Shown here: positions 20,679 through 33,401 of the stretch, in pieces | Position numbering within the stretch: the stretch's first letter is position 1 | How the letters are laid out: each line of letters opens with the position of its first letter | Source: Anagrus nilaparvatae | Taxonomy: Eukaryota; Arthropoda; Insecta; Hymenoptera; Mymaridae | Direction of reading: 5' to 3' | Length of the DNA: 64,000 nt | Assembly (NCBI GenBank): GCA_022575985.1 | Contig: JAKSXM010000040.1 | Span: 12,666,001 to 12,730,000 of the forward strand | Translations under genes and position numbers: made by a program | Notes under the pieces: model-generated | What the model saw: the letters and a program-made list of their open reading frames with translations, nothing else | Told to the model about the DNA's origin: nothing | Databases searched by the model: none

Positions 20679-21660
20679 ATGCAAAATGATAAAAATGATA
20701 TACCTCAGGCTGATAAGCCATTTGTTCAAGAAGTGTCGAATTCAGCTGTCAGTTCCGATCGGGTGAAAGCCCTGGTGGCTGGCACCGGCCCCATGGACTC
20801 TGAGGGGGGCCAACAATTTTGCGTGGAGGTGGATTTAACACCATCTTCCGCCCAGGGGGGATCACAAAACGAACTTATTAGCCATAGTTTTGCTTGAACA
20901 TATTCAGCATCCACTACCTGCAACAGGTGCAGGGAATACTGAAAAACCAAGCTATGCGGACAACCTTAAATATCTGCAGATACTTAGCATATGGCACTGG
21001 TAGTCTTAACACAGACCAGGCCTTTGATCAAGCAGTGGTCGAAAAGCCCAATGCCTTCCTTCATCACATTTCTGTTCTGAAGGACGTTGTACAGGCTTTG
21101 GAAAAACACCATAAGGAAATGATGGAAGCTCATCGCAGCATGTCACATCACTGTACATCAGTACAGAAAAATTGCAGCATGCCAATTAAAAATGGAGTAA
21201 ATCTCTTCGGCAATGTGCTCATTTAACTTGAGCTAATAACGAAGAGACTGCATGCAGAAACGCAAGACATTGAGTCTGCTCTTAAAAAAGCAGAACATAA
21301 ACAGCAGGCAAAGAGAATCTGATCGTCTTCCTCTGAGGAGAACTCCCCAGAGTCAAGACAAGATTGGAAAAGGATCCACAAGAAGAACCTTAGCAACTCT
21401 GGGGTGGAGCAGCAGAACAACGCGGAGCTCCAGGAAGAAAAGGAAAGAAGGAAAATGCTGCTTCACGAAAATCAGAGGAAGGAGCAAGAGCAGAGGAATA
21501 AGGAGAAAATGCTACTGGAACAGGAGGAAAAATAGCGGCGTAGAAAAGATAAACGATAAAGATTCGAAGAGTATCTTAGAATCGAGTCAGCGTCCATCCC
21601 CGCTTGGCATGGAGGGGCCACAAGTCCCCATGAGGCTGAAATCTTAGTTAAGAAAGTAAC
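20679..21660 (+). pseudogene. LINE-1 ORF1 remnant
   Basis: Three frames must be combined. One starts at 20679 with MQNDKNDIPQADKPF, the next covers 20894-21226 with a helical stretch (SVLKDVVQALEKHHKEMMEA), and a third covers 21252-21647 and is Arg/Lys-rich. Such coiled-coil then basic composition is common for R1/I-group ORF1 proteins, which bind element RNA. I see no CCHC knuckles. Several frameshifts and stops show it is inactive. Confidence 0.5.
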
Positions 21661-21688
21661 GTCTCTATTATGCGGGGCTTGTGATGCC

Positions 21689-23459
21689 TTGATGCCTCGC
21701 CGCAGGCCCTGGAAAGGGAGAAAGCCAGTGTACTGGTGGACTCTCAAAATAGCTGAGCTCCGGAAGGAATGCCACAGGACACGACGAAAGGCGCAAAGAG
21801 CACGGGACAGACCTGAGGCCTCCGTTCTTTCTCAGGATCATAAGGACGCCAAACATCGGCTGGCCAAGGCCATCCGTCAAAGCAAGGCTCGATGTCTGCG
21901 TTCATTACGCGAAGATGTAAACAAGGACCCCTGGGGCCTAGGTTACAAAGTCGTAATGGGCAAGTTGAACAACAAGAACAACAGTCCGACAACATGATGG
22001 ATGCGGCGTCGACTGAACGGATCGTCGGTGCTATCTTCCCTGAAAGGCCCATCCGGGAAAACCCAGCTGAGGTGATACCCAGGGAGGAAGTGCCGCTGTT
22101 CATGCGAAGGCGAGATGGTCAAGGCCATAAAGGCCATGAAAAATGGCAAGGCGCCGGGGCCGGATGGGATACCGGGAAGTGCTCAAAAGAGCGGTCAAAG
22201 TAATCCATGGTATCCTGTTAAGAATGTTCAATGCGTCTTTGGTGGCTGGAGTGTTCCCAAAGCAGTGGAAGGTGGCACGTCTCGTGCTCTTGAACAAGGG
22301 CAAGAGGCGAGCCCCGGACTCTCCATCATCTTACAGACCTTTGTGTATGTTAAATACCATTGGTAAGGTGATGGAAAGCTTGCTCCGGGCAAGGCTCAGA
22401 AGGGCAATCGAGGAGGGCGCTAGTCTCTCTGAGAAGCAGCATTCCACGATAGACGCCATTCGGCGTGTCTTGGATACCGTAGAGGCTGAGAGGGAAAAGC
22501 GGCCTGCAATTCGCAAGGACGTCCTTCTGGTAACGCTGGACGTCAAAAACGCTTTCAACTCAGACAGGTGGGATGACATGATCCGTTCCCTCGAGTACGA
22601 TTTCCGAATACCCAGGTTTTTGGGTAACGTACTAAAGGATTACCTGCGGGACCGGAGACTGCTCTACGACACGCTCGACGGAAGGCGTGAAAGGGTTTTG
22701 AGTGCAAGCATCGCACAAGGTTCGGTTCTCGGACCTGATCTGTGGAATGCCTTTTACGATGGCTTGTTGCGCCTCCACCTCCCGGAAGGAGTTTCCCAGA
22801 TTGGGTACGCCGACGACGTGGCCCTGACCATAACTGGCAGGGACATGGAAGTGACCGAGGAGAGGTTGAATCAAGTCATGAGACGGATCAACCTCTGGAT
22901 GGGCGATCACGGGCTCCAGCTTGCGATCCCAAAAACGGAGATCGTACTGCTGACTCGTAGAAGGGTTCCCACCGACTTCGATGTAATTATCGACGACGGC
23001 GGAAACCCTCACACGATCCGAACCAGAACATCGGTGAAATACCTGGGAGTTCAGCTTGATAACAAGCTGACCTTCTGGGAGTAATTTCAGAGGTCGTGTG
23101 AAAAGGCAGCGTCGGCCGCATCCTCCCTGTCAAGGCTCATGGCCAAAATTGGGGGACCCAAACCAGGGAAGCGAAGGCTCCTGATGTCAGTCGTCAACTC
23201 TGTCCTGCTCTACGGATCAGAAGTCTGGGCGAAGACCACAGAAACTGCCAAGTACAGACGAAAAATATCGTCGGTACAGAGGCAAGCGGCAGTGAGGATC
23301 GCCTGCGGATACCATACGATATCTCTAGAGGCGATCCAGGTTGTTACTTCGGTGATACCCATTGACCTGCTAGCGTTGGAGCGGAAATTCATCTACGAGA
23401 GCGTAGATGAGCGCGAAGTGGCTTTCACTCGCGCCCGCTTCAACTCTATGAAAGCATGA
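21689..23459 (+). pseudogene. LINE-1 ORF2 remnant: linker and reverse transcriptase
   Basis: Coding similarity begins in the linker after the endonuclease (RKPVYWW, then DPWGLGYK at about 21925). It shifts frame near 22175 between PDGIP and REVLKRAVKV, and then runs open to 23084. RT blocks in order are WKVARLVLLNKGK, SYRPLCMLNTIGKVMES, LVTLDVKNAFNS (motif A), AQGSVLGPDLWN (motif B) and GYADD (22803-22817, catalytic Asp pair). A stop at 23082-23084 precedes the continuing LLMSVVNSVLLYGSEVWA segment. The usual finger GFRRGKST is deleted to EKQHSTIDAI. The endonuclease is absent. Confidence 0.85.
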
Positions 23460-23589
23460 AAGAAACGATGGAAAAAGAATCAAGAGAAAAATGCCCTATG
23501 GACGCGCAGTCTGATCTCATACCTGCAGGCATGGATGGGACGACAGCATGGGGAGGTGGATTTCTACCTTACCCAGTTCGGGGGGTATT

Positions 23590-24960
23590 TCATAGTTTTT
23601 TTGGTCGCTAAAAACGATGGAATCATTTATTTTAAATTATTTTTTTTTTAAGGAAAAAAGTTATGAGCTAATTTTAGTATTAAAAAGTTTATAACCGGTT
23701 TGTGTAACTACAAAACCAACGAGCATGGAACATGTTCACTTATAACACGGATAATAAAGTATCTATTGTGTTCAAAATATAAATATTTATATCCAAATAT
23801 TTATATCCAAATATTTATATTCAGATTTTTATTATAGAAATCATGCTGCTTAGACATCAAAGTGAACAAAATTAATTAAATTCTCAAATTTTTATAGTTT
23901 TTTAAATAATATGAATTTATTTTTTATTAATTTTTACAATAAATTCTTTAAAAATTCTGCACCATAGGTCCCTAGGTACTTCTGCACCAATGCTCTCTAG
24001 GTACTTATGCACCAAAAGTCCTTGAAACGAAAATATTCTAAGTCCATTTGACCCCCCCCCCCAAATGTCACTTTTTCACTCCCCCGCCCCTAAAAACGTT
24101 AATTTTTCACCCCCCCCTGCCGAGCCGGACTTTTTCAAATACCCCATCCAATGAACATGTTCCATGTTAATATACCAAAAATTGGACATTTTTTGACGTC
24201 AAATAATTGCTGCAGACTAAAAAATGTTTATAAATTATTTTAAAAAGGCATTCCGCATGTTTTTAGGGTCACTAAAAACGATGAATTTGGTTATTTTTAT
24301 TTATTCTTGACGGATTCAGAGTTATAGGTCAAATATTGTAGTTTGAATTTCCAAATTAAGCATTTTTTTGAATTAAATGACTGACAAACTTGAAGAGAAT
24401 TAAAATTATTCTTATATACTTGCGCAGATTTAATTGCTTCGATTTTTTTTAAGCGTGCTAGTTTAGTTCAATGTTTCGACAATGTCATTAAATAGGGTTT
24501 TAAGGAAATTTTCCAAATAATGCTGTCATTTTGCAATTCAACCAAAATACTTCCAGTTGGTCTCATTTTTTTGGTATAAAATATACCTTTTAATCTCCGT
24601 AATTCGTCTTACAGGTCTCAAAAATTTCGTATAAACTTTAAGTTTGCAAATTTTTTTTACTTGTTTCTTTTCAATTTTTTGTTTAGCAGATATGATAATT
24701 TAAAGACAGAGTCTCAATTTTAGGTTTAAAAAAAAAATCATACTTTATCATTAAATTTGTAGAACCATATCTCGGAAATATCCAAAGCTAAAAGGACGAG
24801 TAAAAAAATTTTATCAAGTTCAAAAACACTAAAAATTAAATATCTCAAAAACTACGATAGCTGAGCAAAAAATCTATAGCCTATGTCACCCGCAGACTTT
24901 TTTTTCTTTATTTTGACACCGGTTTCATACCAATCGGTTTGGTGGTTCTTGAGTCATTAG
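23590..24960. repeat. Diverged foldback-family DNA containing an inserted TIR element
   Basis: Phrases such as ttggtcgctaaaaacgatgg (about 23602) and gggtcactaaaaacgatgaa (about 24267) match the module of the foldback elements at 28571 and 30167. Blocks at 24480-24840 are diverged relatives of the palindrome at 25721-27151 (aaaatacttccagttggt against aaaacacttctggttgt). No gene is seen. The end near 24960 has ACAAACAAACAAACATACAAACAGACAAA-like A/C repeats common at transposon ends. Confidence 0.5.
23724..24166. mobile_element. TIR element with CATGGAACATGTTCA ends, copy 1
   Basis: A 15-bp perfect terminal inverted repeat, CATGGAACATGTTCA, bounds 443 bp. Its interior contains ccccctgccgagccggactt and runs of C. 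A second copy lies at 63432-63903. There is no coding capacity, so it is probably a non-autonomous DNA element. TSDs are not clear. Confidence 0.6.
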
Positions 24961-24969
24961 GGTACAAAC

Positions 24970-25720
24970 AAACAAACATACAAACAGACAAATAAATTTT
25001 CAGATACATATAGTATTAAGATATATATATAAATCTTTAATTATGTTAGTATGTTTGTCCGAACGCGTTAAACCAGAACACGATAAAAGCTACAGACTTC
25101 GGGTTTACGGCAAAAGACGGCAACAATTACGGGTCAAAACATAGGCTAGGCTTGATTTCGATTGATAACGACAAAAATTTTTTATGTTAAGAAAACTGAA
25201 TTTTCAAGAAAAAAATTTGTATCAAATAAAAAAAAAAAAAACAAAAAAACTGAGGAAAAATTTTTTCATCAAAAAGAATTTCATTTGATTCGGGTTTATT
25301 TTTTACGTATCCATCTAAATTTTCAAGTCGATCGGTATGATCTGTCAAAATTTACCATAGTTTTTCAAAAATTGTAAAAGTTTATGACTAATATTATATA
25401 TATTTCTAATTTTTATCAGCCACTGAAGTAACTGAAAATAGTAACTAAAAGAAGCTTTAATAGTTATTATCAGACAGAACCCTAGAATGGATAGTCAAGG
25501 GAAACAACGACTGCTTGTGGATCCTATGGAAGGGTAGCGAAGCTTTGTATTGTTAATCACTAATTATCCATCTGGGTTCATATACCCTGAGTTCCTTTTT
25601 ATGATTGAGTGAATTTTAGATAATACTTCAGGTAAAAAAGGTTGTTATACAAAATATTGAGTAACCTAAAACAAAATATTTTTGGAAAAATCAAGTTGCA
25701 GGGGTTCAGGGGGGCGCAGC
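24970..25720. other. AT-rich region without supported genes
   Basis: The only structure I see is transposon-like text near 25030-25160 (gtttgtccgaacgcgttaaa) and AT runs. Short open frames lack any family signature. Confidence 0.5.
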
Positions 25721-27151
25721 CTATATATATATATATATTAGAATGTGTCTTATTTTTTTTTCGATATTTTTTGGCTCCCCACATTTTTTTCGAATATTTT
25801 GGTCATAAAAAACCCCTAGCTCCAAGGATTTTAATTTTCAATTTTTTTAACCTGTGCCACCGAGCACTTGAAGTTTCCCATTTAAATTACATGGGAATTT
25901 TGAGTTTTTAGCTATGCAAATTTTTAATAAAGCCAAAAAGCGTTTTAAAAAGCTAATTTTTACTAGAAAATATTCTTTTATATGTTGTAAAGACATGCAA
26001 AAAGCCCTGCATTCATTCAAAAGGGAATTTTGGGCTAGAAACGCAAATTTACATATTGGCTAAATCTTATAAAATAGGGTTTTTCGGTAATTTTCAATAA
26101 AACGCTGCAACTTCAAAAATTACCAAAAACACTTCTGGTTGTTCTATTTTTTTTGGTGTAAGTGTCACCTTTCAAGCGACGTAAACCGTGTATTTTTATC
26201 ACTGTTTCTCTCACCACTATAGTCAATTAACCTATTGGTAATTTTTGAGCCGAAAGGCCCAATTTTTAAATTTTTTTAAATTGCTGCTGAAATTGCAATT
26301 TTCGATAAAATTGAGTTTTATAGGCCTTAAAAGTTTTCTGCAAGCTTCAAGTTTCCAAAAATTTGTTACTCGTCTCTTTTCTGAAATAGTTTTTAATATA
26401 TCGTTTTTCAAAGATAATGATAAAAATTGATTTTTTTTTAAACCCTGAAATTGGGACTATGACTTTAAATTATCATATCTGGTTAATAATAATTTATTGA
26501 AAAGCAGTGAGTAAAAAATTTTTGGATATTTGAAGCTTGTAGAAAGACCTATAAAGCTCAAGTTCGTCAAAAATTACATTTTTGACATCAGTTTGAAAGA
26601 ATTCAAAAATTGGTTATATTTAGTCGAAAATTACCAGTAGGTTTAGCGGTGAGAGAATCCGTGATAAAAATACACGGTTTACGTCGTTTGAAAGGTGACA
26701 TTTACACAAAAAAAAGTAGAGTAACCAGAAGTATTTTAGTTAATTTTTAAGTTTGTAGCGTTTTATCAAAAATTACCAAAAAACCCTGTTTTATAAGATT
26801 GAGCCAACATGTAAATTTGCGTTTCTACCCCTTAAATTCCCTTTGAAATGAATGCAGGACTTTTTGCATGTCTTTACAACATATGTTTTACAACATATGT
26901 TAGTATGTTTTCAGTAAAAATTAGCTTTTTAAAATGCTTTTTGGATTTTGTAAAAATTTGTATAGCTAAAAACCCAAAATTCCCATGTTATTTAAGTGAG
27001 AAACTGCAAGTGCTCGGTGGCACGGGTTAAAAAAATCGAAAATCAAAATCCTTGGAGCTGGGGGTTTTTTATGACCAAAATATTTGAAAAAAATGGGGGG
27101 AGCCAAAAAATATCGAAAAAAAAAATGAGACACACTCTAATATATATAATA
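25721..27151. repeat. 1.43-kb palindrome (foldback element), arms ~680 bp
   Basis: The left arm (25721-26400) is repeated in reverse complement on the right (26490-27151). Examples are tttttggctccccacattt against its complement near 27095, tgccaccgagcacttg near 25855 against caagtgctcggtggca near 27007, and cacggtttacgtcg near 26676. The arms differ at roughly one base in ten and enclose a ~90-bp centre. No coding sequence is present. A diverged half-copy lies at 24180-24840. Confidence 0.85.
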
Positions 27152-28530
27152 TAAGCTTTATTGAACCTTAATTTATAAATTTGTGCTATAAGCACTTATT
27201 AAAAAAAAAAAAAAAAAATTACAATTTATTTCATTAAATAAATCACAATCTTCTTAAATTATAGTTTTAAATTTTAACTATTAAAGTTTAAAGTATAAAT
27301 CTTTTGTTTTTATTCTTCACATATTAAACAACAAAATTAAACACTATTTTTCTTATTCTCAGTTCTTTTTAATTTCCATTCTATTCCTAAAATAAACGCA
27401 ATTCCCTTACCCCCCTTAAATAGCAATTTTTTAATGTCACTTTTAACTCTGTTAGCTTCCATTCTTCAAAAAGATGTTTAGGAATTTCTTCATAATTTTT
27501 GCACAATCTGAATTTTCTTTGACTCTCTTCAGTATTTACTAGCTCTAGATTCACCTCCTTTTTTATATTTTGCTATTTTATGTATTTTCTAAATATTCAG
27601 GTGTTATCTCACTACTCCATTCTTTAACCAGTGTTTCTTTTATGTCCTTTGCAAATCTAGATTCTTTTATCCTTATTATATATTTATGTCTTATTTTTTT
27701 TGTCTTATTTTTCCCTACATCTCCAATCTTTTCATTTACTACCACTTCGATCCTCAACCAATCATCTATTTTTTCGTATGTTATATTCGTATGTTATATT
27801 CGTATGGTATATCTCTTAATGCTTTATATTTTTCTTCTTCATATTTATTAAACTCCCCATGTTGATATTTTCTCTTATAAGTCTCCAGTCTAAAATAATT
27901 AGCATTCAACCTTGTTAATTTTTCTTCGTACCTTGCTGCTCTTCTTCTTACTTCTTAATGCATTTTTGAATTTTTTTTCTCACTTCTTATTATATAGTCA
28001 GGAGTTGTTCTCTCTACTTTAAGTACCCATTTTATATACTTCTTCTGAATTGACTTAATGCATTCATACTGCTTCCATCCAAAAATTTCTACTAAATAAA
28101 ATGCTAAACTCTTTATCAAGCTATTAAATAAGACCATTTTTTTTTCTAGTCATTATTAAATAGTCTTTGTCCTATTCACCATACTTTACCATACATTGCT
28201 TTTGCTTTTAGTGCTTTATTTTTAAAATTCTCGTGGTAATTGTTATTATTGCTCAACAAATATCCTAGTTAGTTAAATTTCTCTACTAATTCAATTATTT
28301 TTTCATCCCAATATTTCCTTTTTTTTAAAATTACGTTGTTTTTAATTTTTCTATTTTTTATTACCACTACATTAGTTTTCTCTGCATTCTATGGCAGTTT
28401 CTTCTTAATTAAATACTTTTTAAACACCTTAATCATGCCTATTAATCCTTCTTCACTTGTAGACATTAAAACTATATCATCTACATAACTAAAAAATAAT
28501 ATTAATAATAAATATAACATTGGATAAAAA
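27152..28530 (-). pseudogene. Decayed LINE reverse transcriptase, 3' part (second LINE family)
   Basis: On the minus strand the reading from about 28500 gives SYVDDIVLMSTSEEGL (RT motif C, YVDD) followed by a YLIKKKLP / NAEKTNVVVI block. From 28137 it gives FGWKQYECIKSIQKKYIKWV with TTPDYIIR. That last segment is characteristic of a LINE group I know from ant and wasp genomes (W-K-x2-E/Y-x-I-x2-Q-x-KY-x-KWVL). Several stops and frameshifts are present, and the region before motif C is missing. It is unrelated to the two R1-like LINEs. Confidence 0.7.
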
Positions 28531-28570
28531 ATTATTTATTTATTCATATTTGACAGCGTTCTTCGCTGAC

Positions 28571-29598
28571 TTAATCCAGTCAAAATACGGGGGGTGGGGT
28601 TATACTTACGGTTGCGAATAAGTAATTTGCTCTGGTATAGGTTTTTTTTATCGATGAACACGATAATCAGTGTCATTTTTAAACTACCCCCAAAAGGGGG
28701 TATTTTTGATGTCATCGCATTCTGAGTCAATAGATTTATCCAAGAATTAGTTTTCAAGGGTTTTTAGGATCGCTAATTAAGAATCTTGATAGTTTTTTAA
28801 GGTAACATTAATATTTATTGCCTAAATTAGCTAAAACTACCCCTGAAAAAATGGTGTTTTCGCTATTTTTGCACTTTTTGCGACCAGATTAGGTTCCAAA
28901 GGGTTTTGTCGGGTCGCTCACAACGAATTTTATTGATTTTTTAATAAATACTTAATATGTCACCCCTAAAGACTACCCTCAAAAGGGGAGCTTTTGTTAT
29001 ATTCAAAGTTTCTGCGTTCAGACTAGATCCAAAGGGTTTTTTGGGTCAGTTATCAATAATTTTTGTTATTTTTTAATGAAAAATTAATTTCACCCTTAAA
29101 TTAGCTAAAACTACCCCTTTAAAGGGTGCCTTTGCGGTTTTTTAACTTTCTGCGACCTTATTAGGCTCATAGGGGTAGTTTTATCTAATTTGAGGGTAAA
29201 ATTTAAATTTTTTATTAAAAAATCTATGAAATTAATTTTCATCCACCTAAAAAACTTATGGAACTAATCTTGACGCAAAAAGTGCAGTAATAGCAAGGGG
29301 CTAGTTTTAGCTTATTAAGGGGTTAAACATTAATGTTACCTTATCATCAATATTATTAATTAGCGACTCAAAAAACCCTTGGAAACCAATTCTTGATTAA
29401 ATCTATTTAAACTCAGAATGCGGTCAAATCAAAAATACCTCCTTTTGGGGGCAGTTTTTGCGAATTCAAGGGTGAAGCGCAATTTTCTTTACCAAATGAC
29501 ACTGATTTTCGTGTTCAGCGACCCAAAAAACCTATGCTAAAGCAAATTTCGTATTCGTAACCGTAAGTATACCCAAACCCGTATTTTGACTAGAGTAA
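28571..29598. repeat. Foldback element FB-A (1.03 kb, modular inverted arms)
   Basis: The ends are inverted copies: a ccagtcaaaatacggg-type start and a cccgtattttgact-type end. Each arm is built of repeated ~150-bp modules of the form ccccaaaaggggtgtttt, a gcactttttgcg box, gggttttttgggtcgct, acaacgatttt. The arms meet near 29085. The arm-of-tandem-modules plan recalls the Drosophila FB elements. No ORF is supported. Confidence 0.8.
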
Positions 29599-30166
29599 TT
29601 CGTATATCAAATTGTAAATATAATTTGCAAATTTTAATATAATTTCTTAAATTTTAATTTAATTATTTGAGGTTTAGTAATTTTTTAAAGGACTTGAGAC
29701 AGGAATAAAAATAAATTACTACTATTCAATCTTTCACATCAAAAGTAAGTTGTGGTGTTTCAGTAACATTCTCTTATTGATTTAAATTTTCTATTGGTAT
29801 TCTCAAATCAAATATTATTTTATATTCATTAAAATATAATGAGAACATTAATTGAAATTGCAGTCTGTACAGCTAGCGTAACGTGTAACAATTTCTTTTT
29901 CTTATGTTTTATACCAAATTAATTGTTGGACTTCTTTAGTTATAAGAGCTTTCAGTGATGTTAATTTATTTTTTACTTACAATAATTTCTATATTTTAAT
30001 TATAAAATCTCAAATTTATGTACTTTATCAAAAAGTTGAATAATGTATTTTTTTTTATTTTTTGTATAAATTATACAATTATAAAACAACCAAATTTTTA
30101 TTTTCATAAAAATATTAACATCATAATTAATTTTATCAATATTTTTTACATTTTATTCTTTATTAT
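29599..30166. other. AT-rich spacer between two foldback elements
   Basis: I see nothing beyond AT-rich sequence; no gene, paired repeat or RNA fold stands out. Confidence 0.5.
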
Positions 30167-30450
30167 TTACTCCAATCAAAATACGGGTTTGTCTACATTT
30201 AAAGTTGCGAATACGAGATTTGCTCTATTATAGGATTTTTGGGTCGCTGAACAAGAAAATTGGGGTCATTTGGTAAAGAAAATTGCGCTTCACCCTTAAA
30301 TTTGCAAAAAGTACCCCCAAAAAGGGGTATTTTTGATGTTATCACCTTCTGAGTCAATAGATTTATCCAAGAATTAGTTGCCAAGGGTTTTTAGAGTCGC
30401 TAATTAAGAATCTTGATGATTTTTTAAGGTAACATTAATATTTAACCCCT

Positions 30451-30727
30451 TATCGGAGTTATTTCATGAAATAAAGTATTAACACTAATTTATTATTAAT
30501 ATATGATCATTTATTTAAATACACATCTATTTTATTCTTAATACACATCTAATATTTTATTTTAATATAATATCCATCGAAATACAACGCGTCAATAAAA
30601 AATCAATAACATAAGAAGTGCACTGCACAATGTCTGACAATCGACTGACTTCGTTAGTGCTCCCTCTTCTTTTTCATATAGTAATAAATAATAGACAATA
30701 AAGAGCGCCACTAACTGGACTCCAACA
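30451..30727 (-). repeat. Copia-2 3' LTR
   Basis: This 277-bp LTR matches 42902-43161 with a few substitutions and a short extra segment near 30510-30535. It is preceded (minus sense) by the purine tract GGAAGGGAG at 30728-30736. Confidence 0.95.
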
Positions 30728-30840
30728 CTCCCTTCCGATCTCATTGTCACATCTATTTAGCATCTGAAACAAATAACCAAAATATAATTAATTATTATTC
30801 TCTCATCTAATCTAAAATATATTATATAACACATATAATT

Positions 30841-33359
30841 TTAACAATCCAAGTTTAATAATAAGTTAGTTAATTTATTGTGCAATTCAAAAGCTAAAGG
30901 TTTTGTGAATATATCTGCTAATTGCTCTTTTGAAGGGACCCACTGAACTTCTACAAAACCATGTTTAAGATAATCTTTAAAATAATCCGTATACACATCT
31001 ATCATATGACGCAATCTATTGTTACCACTTGTTTTAGTATTATCTCCAGCTGCCGAATTATCACACCAAATAATGAATGGTTTAGAAGGAGGTTTTATCA
31101 TTAATTTTAATGAATTGAATAATGCCATCATTTCTCTACTAGCATAACTCATCGCTTTATATTCTGCTTCACAAGTAGATAATGATACATACGTTTGCTT
31201 TCCGGTTTTCCAACTGATAGAATCACCATATAATTTAATTACAAATCCACACGTCGTTATAGAATTTTTACCATCTGCAAAGCTTGTATCTGAAAAACAT
31301 TCTAATTTATTCCCTTTACCTAAGTATCTTAACCCTAAAGATTTTGTTCCTTTGAGATAACGGAAAACTCGTATTACCATGTTCCAGTCATTTTCTGTAG
31401 GATTTACTTAATTTGTACTCAAAACATTAATAGCATACATGATGTCAGGTCTGTTAACATTTGCAAAATAAGATAAGGATCCAACAGCTTCTCAATATAA
31501 AGTATTTTCTTTAGTTTTAGTTTTATTTAGATTATCTTTATCATTTGGCTCTTCTCTGTCTCTTCTTTTGCGGTTTAAGACTTGTAGTGTAACCATAGGT
31601 GTCCTTTGTGAACGCATCTCACTAAATCATTCAACATCTTTTCAATATATTCTTCTTGAGTTAATTTTGTTATTCTTTCTTTTCTATTTCTTTCTATCTT
31701 TATTCCTAGAAAAACTTTCTAAAGCTCTCCCAAATCTGTCATTTCAAATTATATGCTTAAACTTTGTTCAACCTCATCTAATTTATTTATATCATTACTT
31801 GCAATCAGCATGTCGTCGACATAAAGTAATAATATTAGAAACTTTTCGCCTTTTCTCCAAGTAAATAGACAAGGTTCATCATAATGTGAAACCAGTCCTA
31901 CTTTTGATGCAACCTCAGTAAAGAGTTCGTTCCAACGTTTGGGACTAATTTTTAATCCATATAACGATCTTTTTATTTTTCACACATTTTCTCGTCTAAA
32001 TTTTTCAGAAACTTTGACTCCTTCTGACCAGAATTTCCATATAAATCTCATCATCAATTTTTCCATTAAGAAAATCAGTTTTAATATCCATTTGACATAC
32101 ATCTAAGTCATACTTATTTATAATTACTAAAACTGCTCTTATTAATGCTAACCTTGAAATAGGAGTATAAGTTTCTTGTAAATTGTATTGATTTTTGTCT
32201 TTGAAACCTCTTATTACTAACCTTGCTTTGCATTTAATACTACCATCTTTTTCTACCTTTTCTTTTAAGATCCATCTTGAATCTATAATATTAGGTTTAC
32301 GACCTTTCTTATCTATATTTGGTCTTTTAACATATTCCAACACTTCATTTTTAGCCATTGACTGGAGTTCGTCATTTGTTGCTTTAATCCACTTTTCTTT
32401 TTCTTTAGAATTAATTGCTTCTTTATATGAGGCTGGATGTTTATTTATACTTGTTAAAAATGTAAATAAGGACTCATCATCTAAATTCTCTTCCTCATCT
32501 TCATCTAAAGTTTCTCCATCTATATTCACATATAATATTGAAGTAATTTTCTTCGGTCTAACTCTTTTTCTTTTCAATTCTCCCTCTGTTTTTGAATTAT
32601 CTTCTAAATTTTCTTCTAATTCCTCATCAAATTCAATAAACCATTTATCTTTATCTATTTCTTTAAAATTATTATCCCAATCTTGAATACTATTTTTCTT
32701 ATATATATCACCATATACTCTTTTCTCATTAAATTTCACATCTCTACTATCATAAAATTTACCATTTTCTGGTTTTAGAAAAATATATCCATCTAATTTA
32801 TATCCAACTAATATTGTTCTCATCGCTACTTTTCTAAATTTAGGTCCAACTTTTCTTTGTATTTTAATATACGATACACACCCAAAACGTCTTAGCTGAC
32901 TTAAATCTGGCCTATATTTAGAATTTAATTTACATAGAGGAATTTCGATATCTATAGATTTATGGGGAGTTCTATTTTAAGCATATATAGCTGCACTTAA
33001 TGCTATGTTCCAAATATTGTCAGGTAATTTTGCGTCATACATTAATGATCTAACTTTCTTTTGAATGGTCTGATTAAATCTTTCTGAAGTACCATTATGT
33101 TGAGGAGTATCAGGACATGCTAATTGTAGCTCTGCTCCATATTTTTCTAAAACTTTTACAGTATAACCACCAGTATATTCTGTACCTTGATCTGTTCTTA
33201 GATAACAAATTTCGCATCTCGACCTAATAAATTTCTTGTACTTTTAATAAGCACATCTAAACATTCTCCTGTCGCATCTTTAGTTTTCATAGGAAAACCC
33301 GTAGCTATTTTCGAATAGTCATCAATAAAAACAGAAATATAACGATATCTCTTAGGAAA
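30841..33359 (-). pseudogene. pol: Copia-2 pol, distal part: integrase core, RT, RNase H
   Basis: Minus-strand reading continues the integrase after the LINE insertion ([15 protein letters not shown]), with a frameshift near 33200. It then gives an open 272-residue block (32823-32005) containing SRWILKEK and the RT motif A block VCQMDIKTDFLNG. Motif C is YVDD at 31812-31823. RNase H is intact from 31380 to the stop at 30841, with FSDTSFADGKN and STCEAEYKAMS and an LADIFTKPL end. Identity to Copia-1 is obvious but the two are clearly diverged families. Confidence 0.9.
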
Positions 33360-33368
33360 TGTAATAGT

Positions 33369-33401
<33 letters not shown>

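Larger units (their letters stand above)
20085..23588 (+). mobile_element. LINE-1: truncated R1-like non-LTR retrotransposon
   Basis: The element has a leader (about 20085-20680), a broken ORF1, and an ORF2 relic with reverse transcriptase and the following region. Its base composition is clearly richer in G+C than the neighbours. The nuclease domain expected between ORF1 and RT is missing, and the 3' end is cut at about 23588 inside the RT-downstream region, where foldback DNA begins. The RT closely resembles the LINE at 33373-37968 (same NGKAPGPDGIP, LVTLDVKNAFNS, GSVLGPDLWN and YADD blocks). Confidence 0.85.

Noticed and set aside
32195..32686. 163-codon plus-strand open frame over Copia-2 pol
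   Set aside because: It is the antisense of a clear copia RT/integrase tail; the Ser/Phe-rich composition is the mirror of Lys/Glu/Asp codons.
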